Assembly (NCBI GenBank): GCA_938027685.1
Contig: CALJAM010000010.1
Location: 48,754 to 112,753, forward strand
Source of the DNA: an uncultured Bryobacteraceae bacterium
Lineage (GTDB): Bacteria; Acidobacteriota; Terriglobia; Bryobacterales; Bryobacteraceae
Length of the DNA stretch: 64,000 nucleotides
Direction: 5' to 3'
Below are positions 8,048 to 16,167 of this stretch, one piece after another. The notes beneath the pieces were generated by a model that saw nothing but the letters and a program-made list of their open reading frames with translations, was not told the DNA's origin and made no database searches. The position numbers and the translations under genes were made by a program. Every line of letters starts with the position of its first letter. Positions within the stretch are counted from its first letter, which is position 1.

Positions 8048-9655
8048 TCAAGCGCGTGCAGCCCGCCCGCTCGGACCGTACTCGACAACCAGCAGCGCGA
8101 TATCGTCGGCTTGTTCCACCCCGCCGGTAAACTCCTCCACGGCCTGCAATACGGCCCGGTACAGCTCTCCGGCGCCCCCTGCGCCACAGCTCGCCGCCAC
8201 GCGCTCCAGCCGCCTCAAGCCGAACAATTCGCCCTCTGCGTTGCGCGCCTCCGTCAGCCCGTCCGTGTAAAACAGCAAACGCTCCCCCGCTTCCAGTTGC
8301 ACTTCCTCGGCCTCGTAGCGAGCCTCCTCGAGCAGCCCCAGCGGCGCCGAGCGCGCCGGATGTCGCTCGATGCCCGTCCTGCGCAGCCGCAGCCACGGCG
8401 GATGCCCCGCGTTCACCACGCGCAGCCGACCGCCCGCTTCCACCAGCCCGTAAATCACCGTGGCGTACTGCTCGCCCCCCGTGCGCTCCAACAGAAATCG
8501 ATTCACACCCGCCATCATCTCTTCCACCCTCACACGCGTGTGCGGCGCCGCCACGAACATGCCCTGAAGCAGCGCCGCCAACAGGGCCGCGCCCACGCCC
8601 TTGCCCGAAACGTCCGCTATCGCCAACGCAAAGCCGCCCTCCCCCGCCGCGCGCAGCTCGTAATAGTCGCCCCCCACCTCGCGCGAAGGAATGCTCCCGC
8701 CGGCCGCCCGCAACCACTCCGCCGATGGCAACTGACGCGGCAGCAGACTCTCCTGGATGCGCCGCGCTATCCTGAGTTCCTCCTCCATGTGCTGCCGCGC
8801 CCACTGCTCCTCGAGCAGTCGCGCGTTCTCCAGCACCGTCGACGCTTCGAAGGCCAACGTGGTCAGCAGCTCGCGGCTGCCCGCCGCCGGCTCGCAGGCG
8901 CCCTCAGCCTCCATGTACAGCAGCCCGATCGTCTCTGTGGCCGCCGAGACCAACCCCGTCTGCTGCCCGCCTCCCGTGCGCACTCGCACCAGCGGTATGG
9001 CCAAAGCTCCCCCTACCGCCTCCGGCGCCACCCAGAAAAGATCCTGACGCTCGCCCACCGCCCGCTCCAGCTGCTCCGCCGGCAACCGAGGCGCCGCACC
9101 GCGCAGCGGACCCGTCCGGCTCCGCGCCACCCGCACCTGCAACCGACCTTCGGAACCCCTCAGCAGTAAAAAGCCCCGCGCACACCCCGTCACCGCCAGC
9201 GCCGCCTCCACCACCGCCGCTAGGACTTCGTCCGTGGAAAGCGATGCTTGCAGCGCACGCGCCACCTCCAGCATCGCACGCAGCCGCACCAGGTGGCTGC
9301 CCGGCGCCTCCGCCTGCGCCAGCAGCGACGTCGCCCCGCCGACTAACTCGAACACCAGCTCGTAGGAATCCCCAAAGCCGAACCCAATGCGATCCCCCTG
9401 CCGCAGCACGTGCCGACTCACCCGCTGCCCGTTCACGAACAAGCCGTGCCGGCTGCCCAGATCCTCGATCACGTACGCGCCCTGCTCGATGATGATCCGC
9501 GCATGCCGCCGCGAAATCCGCCCGTCGCGCAGCGCCAGCTGGTTCTCGCCCAATCGCCCGATGTGAAAAGGCACCGGCGTCACCGGCGCTTCCCAACGAT
9601 CCCCCGCCGGACCCCGGACGATCAGCACCGCCGGCGGCGGCCCCTCCCCCTTCAT
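8048..9655 (-). CDS. FHA-GAF-PP2C (RsbU/SpoIIE-type) serine phosphatase
   Basis: A 535-residue signalling phosphatase of three domains. Residues about 25-105 are a forkhead-associated phosphothreonine-binding domain (HIGRLGENQLALRDGRISRRHARI and DLGSRHGLFVNG). Residues about 130-290 are GAF-like (EVARALQASLSTDEVLAAVVEAALAVTG). Residues about 315-525 are a PP2C phosphatase of the SpoIIE/RsbU class (SREVGGDYYELR, FALAIADVSGKGVGAALL, VVNAGHPPWLRL, LLFYTDGLTEARN, QADDIALLVVEY). The metal-binding Asp residues in GGDYYE, IADVSGKG, TDGLTE and DDIALL are all present, so it should be active. Such enzymes dephosphorylate anti-sigma-factor antagonists; the partner is not encoded nearby. Its ATG overlaps the stop of the Fur gene (ATGA), implying translational coupling. 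Confidence 0.93.
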   Translation of the reverse strand: MKGEGPPPAVLIVRGPAGDRWEAPVTPVPFHIGRLGENQLALRDGRISRRHARIIIEQGAYVIEDLGSRHGLFVNGQRVSRHVLRQGDRIGFGFGDSYELVFELVGGATSLLAQAEAPGSHLVRLRAMLEVARALQASLSTDEVLAAVVEAALAVTGCARGFLLLRGSEGRLQVRVARSRTGPLRGAAPRLPAEQLERAVGERQDLFWVAPEAVGGALAIPLVRVRTGGGQQTGLVSAATETIGLLYMEAEGACEPAAGSRELLTTLAFEASTVLENARLLEEQWARQHMEEELRIARRIQESLLPRQLPSAEWLRAAGGSIPSREVGGDYYELRAAGEGGFALAIADVSGKGVGAALLAALLQGMFVAAPHTRVRVEEMMAGVNRFLLERTGGEQYATVIYGLVEAGGRLRVVNAGHPPWLRLRRTGIERHPARSAPLGLLEEARYEAEEVQLEAGERLLFYTDGLTEARNAEGELFGLRRLERVAASCGAGGAGELYRAVLQAVEEFTGGVEQADDIALLVVEYGPSGRAARA

Positions 9656-10149
9656 CTCTTCGTCCGCCGCGCGTTCCGCACCCGCGCGCCCTCGGCGGCC
9701 TGCTCCATCTCACGCGCCCGCAGGACTCGGCAGTGCGAACAGTACCCGCCCGCCTCCGTCCTCACCATCAACACCTGAAAGCCCAGATGGTTCTCGATCT
9801 GTCGCCGCATCCGCCTCAGCGGTTCGCCGTAAAACTCCTCCACCTTGCCGCAGCGCAGACACACCACGTGCGCGTGCTCCTGCTTCATCCGCGTCTCGTA
9901 GTAGTGCGCCTCGCCCTCCCAGTGCATCAGATCCAGCTCGTCCACCAGCCCGCTGTCCTTCAGCAGCTTCAGCGTGCGGTAGACCGTCACCCGGTTCAGC
10001 TTGGGATCGCGTTCCCGCGCCAGCCTGTAAAGATGCTCCGCATCCAAATGCGCCCCGGATTGCTCCAGCAGCTCCAGCAGAATCTTGCGCTGGCGCGTCA
10101 TCCGCAAGCCCTGCTCGCGTAGCGACGCTTCGATCCCCCGCGTTTTCAC
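9652..10149 (-). CDS. Fur-family metal-dependent transcriptional regulator
   Basis: A 165-residue repressor of the Fur/PerR/Zur superfamily. The winged-helix DNA-binding part (residues about 8-90) includes GLRMTRQRKILLELLEQSG and the recognition helix NRVTVYRTLKLLKDSGLV. The dimerisation and metal domain has HYYETRMKQEHAHVVCLRCGK, with the His-x-His and CxxC pair, and a second CxxC (YCSHC) that should hold structural zinc. Subfamily cannot be told from sequence alone. Start: GTG at 10149, chosen because GAGAGG lies 7-8 nt upstream; the frame remains open far upstream but that region is antisense to the next gene. Co-transcribed with the phosphatase at 8048. Confidence 0.93.
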   Translation of the reverse strand: MKTRGIEASLREQGLRMTRQRKILLELLEQSGAHLDAEHLYRLARERDPKLNRVTVYRTLKLLKDSGLVDELDLMHWEGEAHYYETRMKQEHAHVVCLRCGKVEEFYGEPLRRMRRQIENHLGFQVLMVRTEAGGYCSHCRVLRAREMEQAAEGARVRNARRTKR

Positions 10150-10211
10150 CGAACGTGCCTCTCTACGCCACCATAACACGCCGCTCTCTCCGGCCAAGCC
10201 GCGCCCGGCGC

Positions 10212-10217
10212 GATAAT
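10212..10217 (+). promoter_or_regulatory. -10 element directly upstream of helicase-loader gene
   Basis: GATAAT, then 7 nt, then the ATG at 10225. A transcript starting about 7 nt after this hexamer begins at the start codon itself (leaderless). It overlaps an in-frame ATG at 10216, an argument for 10225 as the true start. Confidence 0.4.
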
Positions 10218-10224
10218 GGAAACC

Positions 10225-10992
10225 ATGGGCGAACCCCTGTGCCCCCACTGCGGCGGTACGGGCTGGAGGATCATCGAGCGCGAGGGCATCAGCGCCGCCG
10301 AACCCTGCTCCTGCCAACAGGCCGAACGCCTGCGGATGCTCGAAGAACGCGCCGGCATCCCGCCCCTGTACCGCAACGCCTCGCTCGACAACTTCCGCCT
10401 GCCCACCGAAGACCCCGTCGCCTACCGCCATATGGCCGCCGCCGTCCTCACCGTTCGCTCCTACGTCCGCGAATTCCCCCAACCCGACAAGCCCGGACTC
10501 TTGCTCATGGGCGATCCCGGCACCGGCAAAACCCACCTCGCCGTCGCTGCCCTTCGCATGCTCATCGCCCGCGGCTTCGAAGGCGTCTTCTTCGACTACC
10601 AGGACTTGCTGGCGCGCGTCCGCGCAAGCTGGGACCCCGCTTCCGGTACCGGCGAACGCGATCCCTACCGCATGGCGCTCGAAGCAGAAGTCCTGCTGCT
10701 CGACGACCTCGGCTCTCAGCGCGGCCCCGAGTGGGTCGTGGACACCATCACCGCCATCGTCACCCACCGCTGTAACTACCAGAAGCCCCTCATCGCCACC
10801 ACCAACCTGCCCGACGACGCCGCCGGCGACGACCTGCTCGAACGTCCCTCCGACCTCGGCGAACGCCCCCGCTACCGCACCAGCCTCGCCGAGCGCATCG
10901 GCGAACGCGCCCGCTCGCGCCTCTTCCAAATGTGCCGCCTCGTCCGCCTCCCTCCCGTCGCCGACTACCGCCTCAAACCCCGCGCGCGCTGA
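10225..10992 (+). CDS. DnaC/DnaI-like AAA+ ATPase (helicase loader type)
   Basis: A 255-residue ATPase. The N-terminus is a small zinc ribbon (CPHCGGTGW, then CSC about 20 residues on), as in DnaI-type loaders. The AAA+ core carries Walker A GDPGTGKTH, Walker B LLLDDLGSQRG, sensor 1 IATTNLP, and a basic SLAERIGERARSRLF with a likely arginine finger. Family members load the replicative helicase DnaB onto single-stranded DNA; the related IstB proteins belong to transposons, but no transposase lies beside it. Start: ATG 10225 is preferred over 10216 (see the -10 element). The neighbours are a divergent Fur gene and a convergent MFS gene 6 bp downstream. Confidence 0.88.
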   Translation: MGEPLCPHCGGTGWRIIEREGISAAEPCSCQQAERLRMLEERAGIPPLYRNASLDNFRLPTEDPVAYRHMAAAVLTVRSYVREFPQPDKPGLLLMGDPGTGKTHLAVAALRMLIARGFEGVFFDYQDLLARVRASWDPASGTGERDPYRMALEAEVLLLDDLGSQRGPEWVVDTITAIVTHRCNYQKPLIATTNLPDDAAGDDLLERPSDLGERPRYRTSLAERIGERARSRLFQMCRLVRLPPVADYRLKPRAR

Positions 10993-10998
10993 AACCTC

Positions 10999-12240
10999 TC
11001 AGGCCTCCCCCCGCGGCGCGTATCGCGCACGAACCAGAAATACGTACGCCGCCACCCCCGTCAGCAGGAAAAACCAAATCGCCTTCATCGGCGCCTCGTA
11101 GCTCCCCGTCGAGTGCACCAGCCAGCCCGTCAACAGCGGCGCCACGATGCCCGGCAGGTTCGCCGCGCAATTCTGCACGCCCACGATCCGCCCCACCGCC
11201 GCACCCGGAATCAGCGTCTGCGTCAACGCCCAGTAATTCGCCGTCGTCAAACCCAGCCCGCTCAGCGAGAAAATCGCGAAAAACAACGCTACCTCGTTCG
11301 AATCCGAAAGCGCTCCGATCAGCTCCGTCGAAGCCGCCAGGAATCCCGCAATCGTGAACGCCTTCCGCACCCGCACCGCATCGTGCCCCTTTTCGATCAG
11401 ACGGTCCGCCGCCCAGCCCGCCAACGTCGCCACCACCGCCATGCCCAAAAAGCTGAAGCCCGTGTACACGCTGGAATCCGCCAGCGAAAGCTGTCGCCGA
11501 TCCACGAAATACGCCGGCAGCCAGGTCATCGAAAAATACACGAAGTATTGGTAGCAGAACGTCCCGATCACCGTCCCCCAGATCACCGGACTGGCCAGCA
11601 CGCGAGCGAAAGGAACTCTCACGCCTGCCCGCGCCCCCGCCTGCTGCGCCTCTAACTGCCGGTCGTCATCTCGCACGAACTTCAGCCAAGGGATCAGCCA
11701 CAGCAATCCGCCCAGCCCCAGGATCAAGAACATCTTCCGCCACCCGAATTCCACGATCAGCCAGCCCGCTAGCGGCGTGCCCAGCGCCGGCCCCACCTTC
11801 GCCGCCGCCATGTACAGCCCCACCGCAAGACCGCGCTGGTTCTCGCTGCAGTGAAACCGGATCCAGCGCATCCCCGCCGGCGTCACCACCGCTTCGCCCA
11901 CGCCCAACAGAACACGCAGCAGAAATAGCTGCCGCACCGAGGTCACCAGCGCCGCACCCGCCGAAACCAGGCTCCACGCCATCAATCCCAGCGCATACGG
12001 GTACTTCACCCCAAAACGATCCACCACCCAGCCGGCCGGGATCTGCAGCGCCGCGTAGGACCAGAAAAAGGCCGAATTCAACGCGCCCCGATCCTGATCG
12101 GTAAGGCCGAATTCCGAGCGCATCGAACGGCTCGGATCCTTCTCGGCCAGCGCCACCGAGAGGTTGACCCGATCAAAGTACGCAATGATCATCCCCATGC
12201 ACAGCAGCCCGATAATCAACCAGCGCCGACGCGGCGTCAT
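10999..12240 (-). CDS. MFS transporter, anion:cation symporter (ACS) type
   Basis: A 413-residue, 12-helix major facilitator. The first helices carry FDRVNLSVAL and the loop motif GWVVDRFGVKYPY (the D-R-x-G signature between helices 2 and 3). LLRVLLGVGEAVVTPAGMRWI resembles hexuronate/galactonate/phthalate transporters of the ACS family, which import organic anions with protons. The substrate is unknown. AAGGGAGG sits 3-4 nt before the ATG, and an extended -10-like TGATATGGT lies about 23 nt further upstream. It converges on the helicase-loader gene with only 6 bp between stops. Confidence 0.85.
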   Translation of the reverse strand: MTPRRRWLIIGLLCMGMIIAYFDRVNLSVALAEKDPSRSMRSEFGLTDQDRGALNSAFFWSYAALQIPAGWVVDRFGVKYPYALGLMAWSLVSAGAALVTSVRQLFLLRVLLGVGEAVVTPAGMRWIRFHCSENQRGLAVGLYMAAAKVGPALGTPLAGWLIVEFGWRKMFLILGLGGLLWLIPWLKFVRDDDRQLEAQQAGARAGVRVPFARVLASPVIWGTVIGTFCYQYFVYFSMTWLPAYFVDRRQLSLADSSVYTGFSFLGMAVVATLAGWAADRLIEKGHDAVRVRKAFTIAGFLAASTELIGALSDSNEVALFFAIFSLSGLGLTTANYWALTQTLIPGAAVGRIVGVQNCAANLPGIVAPLLTGWLVHSTGSYEAPMKAIWFFLLTGVAAYVFLVRARYAPRGEA

Positions 12241-12330
12241 GGCCTCCCTTTCCGGTCCCCAACCATATCACAGCCCGCTCCGCCCTCGGCGAACTGCCGC
12301 CCGACGACGCATGCGGGCCCCTCAAAAAAC

Positions 12331-12356
12331 TTGCCAGATCCCTCGCCCGCTGGCAA
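12331..12356. promoter_or_regulatory. Inverted repeat upstream of glgC
   Basis: TTGCCAG at 12331-12337 and CTGGCAA at 12350-12356 form a perfect 7-bp inverted repeat with a 12-bp spacer, 47 bp before the glgC start. The left arm contains a -35-like TTGCCA and CAAAAT follows at a 17-bp spacing. The repeat would overlap the promoter and could be an operator; function not shown. Confidence 0.35.
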
Positions 12357-12402
12357 AATAACCTTTCAAGTTCGGGCCGATCGTGCCCGGGAGCGGGTTG
12401 CC

Positions 12403-13656
12403 ATGCAGATTCGCGTACTCGCCTTCGTCCTCGCCGGTGGAAAAGGAACGCGGCTGTGGCCGCTCACCAAAGAGCGCGCCAAACCTGCCGTCCCCTTCGG
12501 AGGCAAGTACCGCATCATCGATTTCGTCCTCTCCAACCTGGTCAACTCCGGCATCTACTCCATCTACGTCCTCACCCAGTTCCGCAGCCAATCCCTGCTC
12601 CAGCACCTGCGCGACGGCTGGCAGTTCGGCGGCGTCCTCAGCCAGCAGTTCATCATCCCCGTCCCCGCCCAGATGCGCTCGCCCGGCGAAACCTGGTACC
12701 TCGGCACCGCCGACGCCATCTACCAGAACCTCAACCTCATCGAGCAGTCCGCCCCCGACGTCGTCGCCATCTTCGGCGCCGACCATGTCTACCGCATGAA
12801 CATCCGCGAGATGATCGAGTTCCACTGCGAGCGCCAGGCCGACGCCACCGTCGCCGCCGTCCCCGTCCCACGCCGCATGGCCGCTGAATTCGGCGTCATC
12901 CAGGCCGAGCCCGACGGACGCGTCACCGCCTTCTTCGAAAAACAGCCCGACGCCCCCCACATGCCCGGCGATCCCGAACGAGTCTTCGCCTCCATGGGCA
13001 ACTACGTCTTCTCCACACCCGCCTTGCTCCGCGAACTCGAGCGCGACGCCGCCGACGACTCCAGCACCCACGACTTCGGCCGCGACATCCTTCCCTCCAT
13101 GACCCGCCGCTGCCGCCTCTACGCCTATAACTTCGAAACCAACCGCATCCCAGGCGAACCACCCGGCAAGCCCAATTACTGGCGCGACGTCGGCACCATC
13201 GAAGCCTACTACGAAGCCAACATGGACCTCCGCGCCGTCGATCCCGCACTCAACCTCTACAACCGCCAGTGGCCCCTGCGCACCGCCAGCTACGCCACCC
13301 CTCCCGCTAAGTTCGTCTTCGACGAGGAAGGCCGTCGCGGCCAGGCCATCGACTCCATCGTCTCCGGCGGCAGCATCCTCTCCGGCGGCATGGTCCGCAA
13401 CTCCGTCATCGGTCGCGGCGTGCGCATCCACTCCGGCGCCGTCGTCGAGGAATCCATCATCTTCGACAACTGCGACATCGGCCGCCGCGCGCGCATCCGC
13501 CGCGCCATCCTCGATAAGAACGTCCGCGTCCCGCCCGATACCCTCATCGGCTACGACCTCCACGAGGACCGCAAACGCTACCACGTCAGCCCCACCGGCA
13601 TCGTCGTCGTCGAAGGCGCGCGCTCGGCCGTCGAACTCGCCACCCTCAACCTCTAA
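12403..13656 (+). CDS. glgC: Glucose-1-phosphate adenylyltransferase
   Basis: A 417-residue ADP-glucose pyrophosphorylase: glucose-1-phosphate + ATP to ADP-glucose + PPi, the committed step of glycogen synthesis. The N-terminal nucleotidyl-transferase motif [20 protein letters not shown] is followed by [20 protein letters not shown] and [11 protein letters not shown]-terminal left-handed beta-helix is visible ([20 protein letters not shown] and [14 protein letters not shown]). Length matches the bacterial family. Start at ATG 12403 ([13 protein letters not shown]) because GGGAGCGGG precedes it; the frame extends upstream to a TTG but without support. No other glycogen gene is adjacent, though a GH57 glucanase is at 50274. 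Confidence 0.96.
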   Translation: MQIRVLAFVLAGGKGTRLWPLTKERAKPAVPFGGKYRIIDFVLSNLVNSGIYSIYVLTQFRSQSLLQHLRDGWQFGGVLSQQFIIPVPAQMRSPGETWYLGTADAIYQNLNLIEQSAPDVVAIFGADHVYRMNIREMIEFHCERQADATVAAVPVPRRMAAEFGVIQAEPDGRVTAFFEKQPDAPHMPGDPERVFASMGNYVFSTPALLRELERDAADDSSTHDFGRDILPSMTRRCRLYAYNFETNRIPGEPPGKPNYWRDVGTIEAYYEANMDLRAVDPALNLYNRQWPLRTASYATPPAKFVFDEEGRRGQAIDSIVSGGSILSGGMVRNSVIGRGVRIHSGAVVEESIIFDNCDIGRRARIRRAILDKNVRVPPDTLIGYDLHEDRKRYHVSPTGIVVVEGARSAVELATLNL

Positions 13657-13683
13657 ACCCGCCCGCCCTTATGCCTAAGCGTA

Positions 13684-13692
13684 TGCTACAGT
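13684..13692 (+). promoter_or_regulatory. Extended -10 element before DUF1080 gene
   Basis: TGCTACAGT (extended -10 TG-n plus TACAGT), then 8 nt, then the ATG at 13701. It predicts a leaderless or nearly leaderless mRNA; no ribosome-binding site is present. Confidence 0.4.
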
Positions 13693-13700
13693 GTTGCCCG

Positions 13701-14639
13701 ATGCGTACCGCGATCCTGACATGCGCTCTCTCCGCCCTCGCCTGGACCGCCGGCGATGAGGCCTTCAACGGACGCTGGAATATCCAGCCCTCCGGCATGC
13801 GCCGCGCCTGGTGGCTCGAAATCCAGGGCGCCGACACTCCCGCCCCGAAAGGCAAGTTCGTTGGCGCACCCGGCGGTCAGCTCGACGAGATTCCCAAACT
13901 CAGCATCCGCCGCGGCCAGCTACGCTTCGAATTCGAACGCAAATGGCGCATCGGCGACCGCAGCCGCCAGGCGCGAGGCGTCTGGACCGCCCGCATCAAG
14001 GACGGCAGGCTCGTCGGCCTGTTCCGTCTCCCCGGTCAGCCCCCCGTCTCCTGGGTCGGCGAACGCGCCCCCCTCATCGACGAGCGCGACGACGGAAGCT
14101 GGCGCGAAGCTCAGCCCATCGAACTTTTCAATGGTAGGGATCTCACCGGCTGGGTGCCCGTCGGGCGTCCCGGCGAACTCCGCTGGATGGTCAGGGACGG
14201 CATCCTCGTCAACGACGCACCCGCACCCAACTTGATGACCGAGGCCAAATTCTGGAACTTCAACCTGCACGTCGAATATCGCGTCGGTCCCAAGTCCAAC
14301 TCCGGCATCGGCCTCCGCGGTCGCTATGAAGTGCAGATCCTCGAGGACTACGGACGTCCCGTCTCAGGCCACTCCAACGGCGCCATCTACAGCCGCATCC
14401 CGCCCAGCGTCAACGCCAGCAAGCCCGCAGGCCAATGGCAGACCTTCGACATCCGCCTCATCGGTCGCATGGTCACCGTCGTGCTCAACGGCGTCAAGAT
14501 CATCGACAACCGCGAGATCGAAGGCCTCACCGCCATCGCCGTCGACCCCAACGAAGCCCAACCCGGCCCCATCCTGCTCCAAGGCGACCACGGCGTCGTC
14601 GAGTTCCGCAAGATCACCCTCACGCCCCTGGTGCGGTGA
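13701..14639 (+). CDS. Secreted DUF1080 (3-keto-disaccharide hydrolase-like) protein
   Basis: A 312-residue exported protein. Residues 1-18 are a short signal peptide (RTAILTCALSALAWTAG). Residues about 130-310 form a DUF1080 / LamG-like beta-sandwich: FNGRDLTGWVPVGR, FNLHVEYRVGPKSNSGIGLR and GRYEVQILEDYG are typical of the family. These are abundant in Acidobacteria, Bacteroidetes and Planctomycetes and are linked to carbohydrate breakdown. The N-terminal 110 residues form a separate beta-rich region (FNGRWNIQPSGMRRAWWLEI). Start at ATG 13701 gives the signal peptide; an upstream in-frame ATG at 13671 would bury it. Monocistronic; cysK converges from the right. Confidence 0.82.
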   Translation: MRTAILTCALSALAWTAGDEAFNGRWNIQPSGMRRAWWLEIQGADTPAPKGKFVGAPGGQLDEIPKLSIRRGQLRFEFERKWRIGDRSRQARGVWTARIKDGRLVGLFRLPGQPPVSWVGERAPLIDERDDGSWREAQPIELFNGRDLTGWVPVGRPGELRWMVRDGILVNDAPAPNLMTEAKFWNFNLHVEYRVGPKSNSGIGLRGRYEVQILEDYGRPVSGHSNGAIYSRIPPSVNASKPAGQWQTFDIRLIGRMVTVVLNGVKIIDNREIEGLTAIAVDPNEAQPGPILLQGDHGVVEFRKITLTPLVR

Positions 14640-14653
14640 GCCCCTCCGCCCCT

Positions 14654-15604
14654 TCACACCAGTCCGTCGAATAGCACCGTGCTCAGATAACGCTCGCCCG
14701 AATCCGGCAAAACCACCACCATCATCTTGTCCCGAAACTCGGGCAGCTTCGCCAGACGCACCGCCACCGCCACCGCCGCCCCGGACGATATCCCCGAGAG
14801 AATCCCTTCCTCGCTCGCCAGCCGCCGCGCGTATTCGATCGCCTCCTCGTTGCTGACCTGTTCGACCCGGTCCACCAGCGTCAGATCCAGCACCTCCGGC
14901 ACGAAACCCGCCCCGATGCCCTGAATCTTGTGCGGACCCGGCCGAATCGGCTCGCCCCGTAACGTCTGCGTGATCACCGGCGAGGCCTCCGGCTCCACCC
15001 CCACCGAAATGATCGGCTTGCCCTTGACCTGCTTGATGTAACGCGACACGCCCGTGATCGTGCCGCCCGTTCCGATCCCGCAAACCAGAACGTCCACCCG
15101 CCCCTCGGTGTCCTCCCAGATCTCCGGCCCCGTCGTCCTGAAATGAATCTCCGGATTCGCCGGATTCTTGAACTGCTGCGGCATCACGTAACGATCTGGA
15201 TTCGAAGCCACGATCTCCTCGGCCTTGGCCACCGCCCCGCGCATCCCCAACGCGGCGTCGGTCAAAATCAGCTTCGCCCCGAACGCCTTCAGGACCTTCC
15301 GCCGCTCCAGCGACATCGACTCCGGCATCGTCAGCGTGATCGGATAGCCCCGCGCCGCCGCCACAAACGCCAGCGCAATTCCCGTGTTCCCGCTGGTCGG
15401 CTCGATGATCTCCTTGCCGGGCCCCAACAGACCCCGCCGCTCCAGATCCCAGATCATCGCCGCGCCGATGCGGCACTTCACTGAATAGCCCGGATTCCGG
15501 CCTTCCACCTTGGCCAGCATCGTCACCGGCAGTCCCGCCGGTATCCGGTTCAGCTTCACCAGGGGCGTACGCCCGATGCTCAATGAATTGTCCTCGTAGT
15601 ACAT
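14654..15604 (-). CDS. cysK: Cysteine synthase A (O-acetylserine sulfhydrylase)
   Basis: A 316-residue PLP enzyme making cysteine from O-acetylserine and sulfide. It matches CysK from end to end: [18 protein letters not shown], the PLP lysine in YSVKCRIG (Lys 43), the substrate loop [10 protein letters not shown], the phosphate-binding GTGGT, and [20 protein letters not shown]-type site lies about 14 nt before the ATG at 15604, rather far. It follows an Rrf2-family regulator gene by 28 bp, so the two are probably co-transcribed. Confidence 0.96.
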   Translation of the reverse strand: MYYEDNSLSIGRTPLVKLNRIPAGLPVTMLAKVEGRNPGYSVKCRIGAAMIWDLERRGLLGPGKEIIEPTSGNTGIALAFVAAARGYPITLTMPESMSLERRKVLKAFGAKLILTDAALGMRGAVAKAEEIVASNPDRYVMPQQFKNPANPEIHFRTTGPEIWEDTEGRVDVLVCGIGTGGTITGVSRYIKQVKGKPIISVGVEPEASPVITQTLRGEPIRPGPHKIQGIGAGFVPEVLDLTLVDRVEQVSNEEAIEYARRLASEEGILSGISSGAAVAVAVRLAKLPEFRDKMMVVVLPDSGERYLSTVLFDGLV

Positions 15605-15632
15605 GAACCAAACAGCCCCTCCTTTAGAACTC

Positions 15633-16055
15633 CTAAATTTCCCAGTACGGCGCCGCGAGACTCTGCTTTTCCCGCCATGCCGCCACCAGATCCTCGAAAG
15701 TCGTCGCGTCCAGCAGCCCCGTCACCGCCTCGTCCACCCGCCGCCAAAGATCCGTAAAAGGTCCTTCCTCCGCGCGCGCCCCCAGCCGCAAACCGCTCGC
15801 CCCTTCGATCACTCGCAACACATCCCCCACGCTCAGCTGGCCCGGAGATCTCGCCAACATGTAGCCGCCCTCCGCCCCCCGACGCGACTCCACCAGACCC
15901 GCCTCCTTGAGCCTCGCCAGGATCAGCTCCAGAAATTTCTGCGGAATTTTCCTCTTGCGCGCGATGTCGGCGATCCGCACCGGCTCCCCGCCGTAATGCT
16001 CGGCCAGCTCGTATACCGCCTCCAGCGCGTATACCCCCTTGGCAGTGAGCTGCAT
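15633..16055 (-). CDS. Rrf2-family transcriptional regulator, cysteine-free (CymR-like)
   Basis: A 140-residue winged-helix regulator. The Rrf2 core is clear: [48 protein letters not shown] and [13 protein letters not shown], followed by the dimerisation helix ([14 protein letters not shown]). It contains no cysteine at all, so it cannot hold the Fe-S cluster used by IscR or NsrR. It resembles CymR, which controls sulfur genes and in Bacillus binds CysK. The gene directly downstream is cysK, which fits a sulfur-responsive repressor (inference). An AT-rich imperfect palindrome in its promoter (16078-16098) is the likely operator. Confidence 0.9.
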   Translation of the reverse strand: MQLTAKGVYALEAVYELAEHYGGEPVRIADIARKRKIPQKFLELILARLKEAGLVESRRGAEGGYMLARSPGQLSVGDVLRVIEGASGLRLGARAEEGPFTDLWRRVDEAVTGLLDATTFEDLVAAWREKQSLAAPYWEI

Positions 16056-16077
16056 AACTGTCGCTATTCCTCTTTAC

Positions 16078-16098
16078 CTATCGAGAATATTCATATAG
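16078..16098. promoter_or_regulatory. AT-rich palindrome, candidate Rrf2/CymR-type operator
   Basis: An imperfect inverted repeat centred on the perfect palindrome GAATATTC, flanked by CTAT on both sides (offset by one base). It lies 23 bp upstream of the Rrf2 gene start and 70 bp upstream of the divergent SIS gene. It is conspicuous as an AT-rich island in this genome and overlaps where the minus-strand promoter should be, so autoregulation is likely. Confidence 0.45.
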
Positions 16099-16154
16099 AC
16101 CGGCCCCAGTCAACTCCTCCCCCCTCGCAACGAAATACTCCCTACCGCCCGCGC

Positions 16155-16160
16155 TATCTT
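16155..16160 (+). promoter_or_regulatory. -10 element before SIS-isomerase operon
   Basis: TATCTT, then 7 nt, then the ATG at 16168. Same spacing as at other starts in the window; predicts a leaderless mRNA. Confidence 0.35.
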
Positions 16161-16167
16161 GTCTATC

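Noticed and set aside
10225..10992. IstB, the transposon ATPase, for the helicase-loader gene
   Set aside because: No IstA-type transposase or terminal repeats adjoin it, and it has the N-terminal zinc ribbon of DnaI-type loaders.
15633..16055. IscR assignment for the Rrf2 gene
   Set aside because: No cysteines are present, and the isc genes are 23 kb away.
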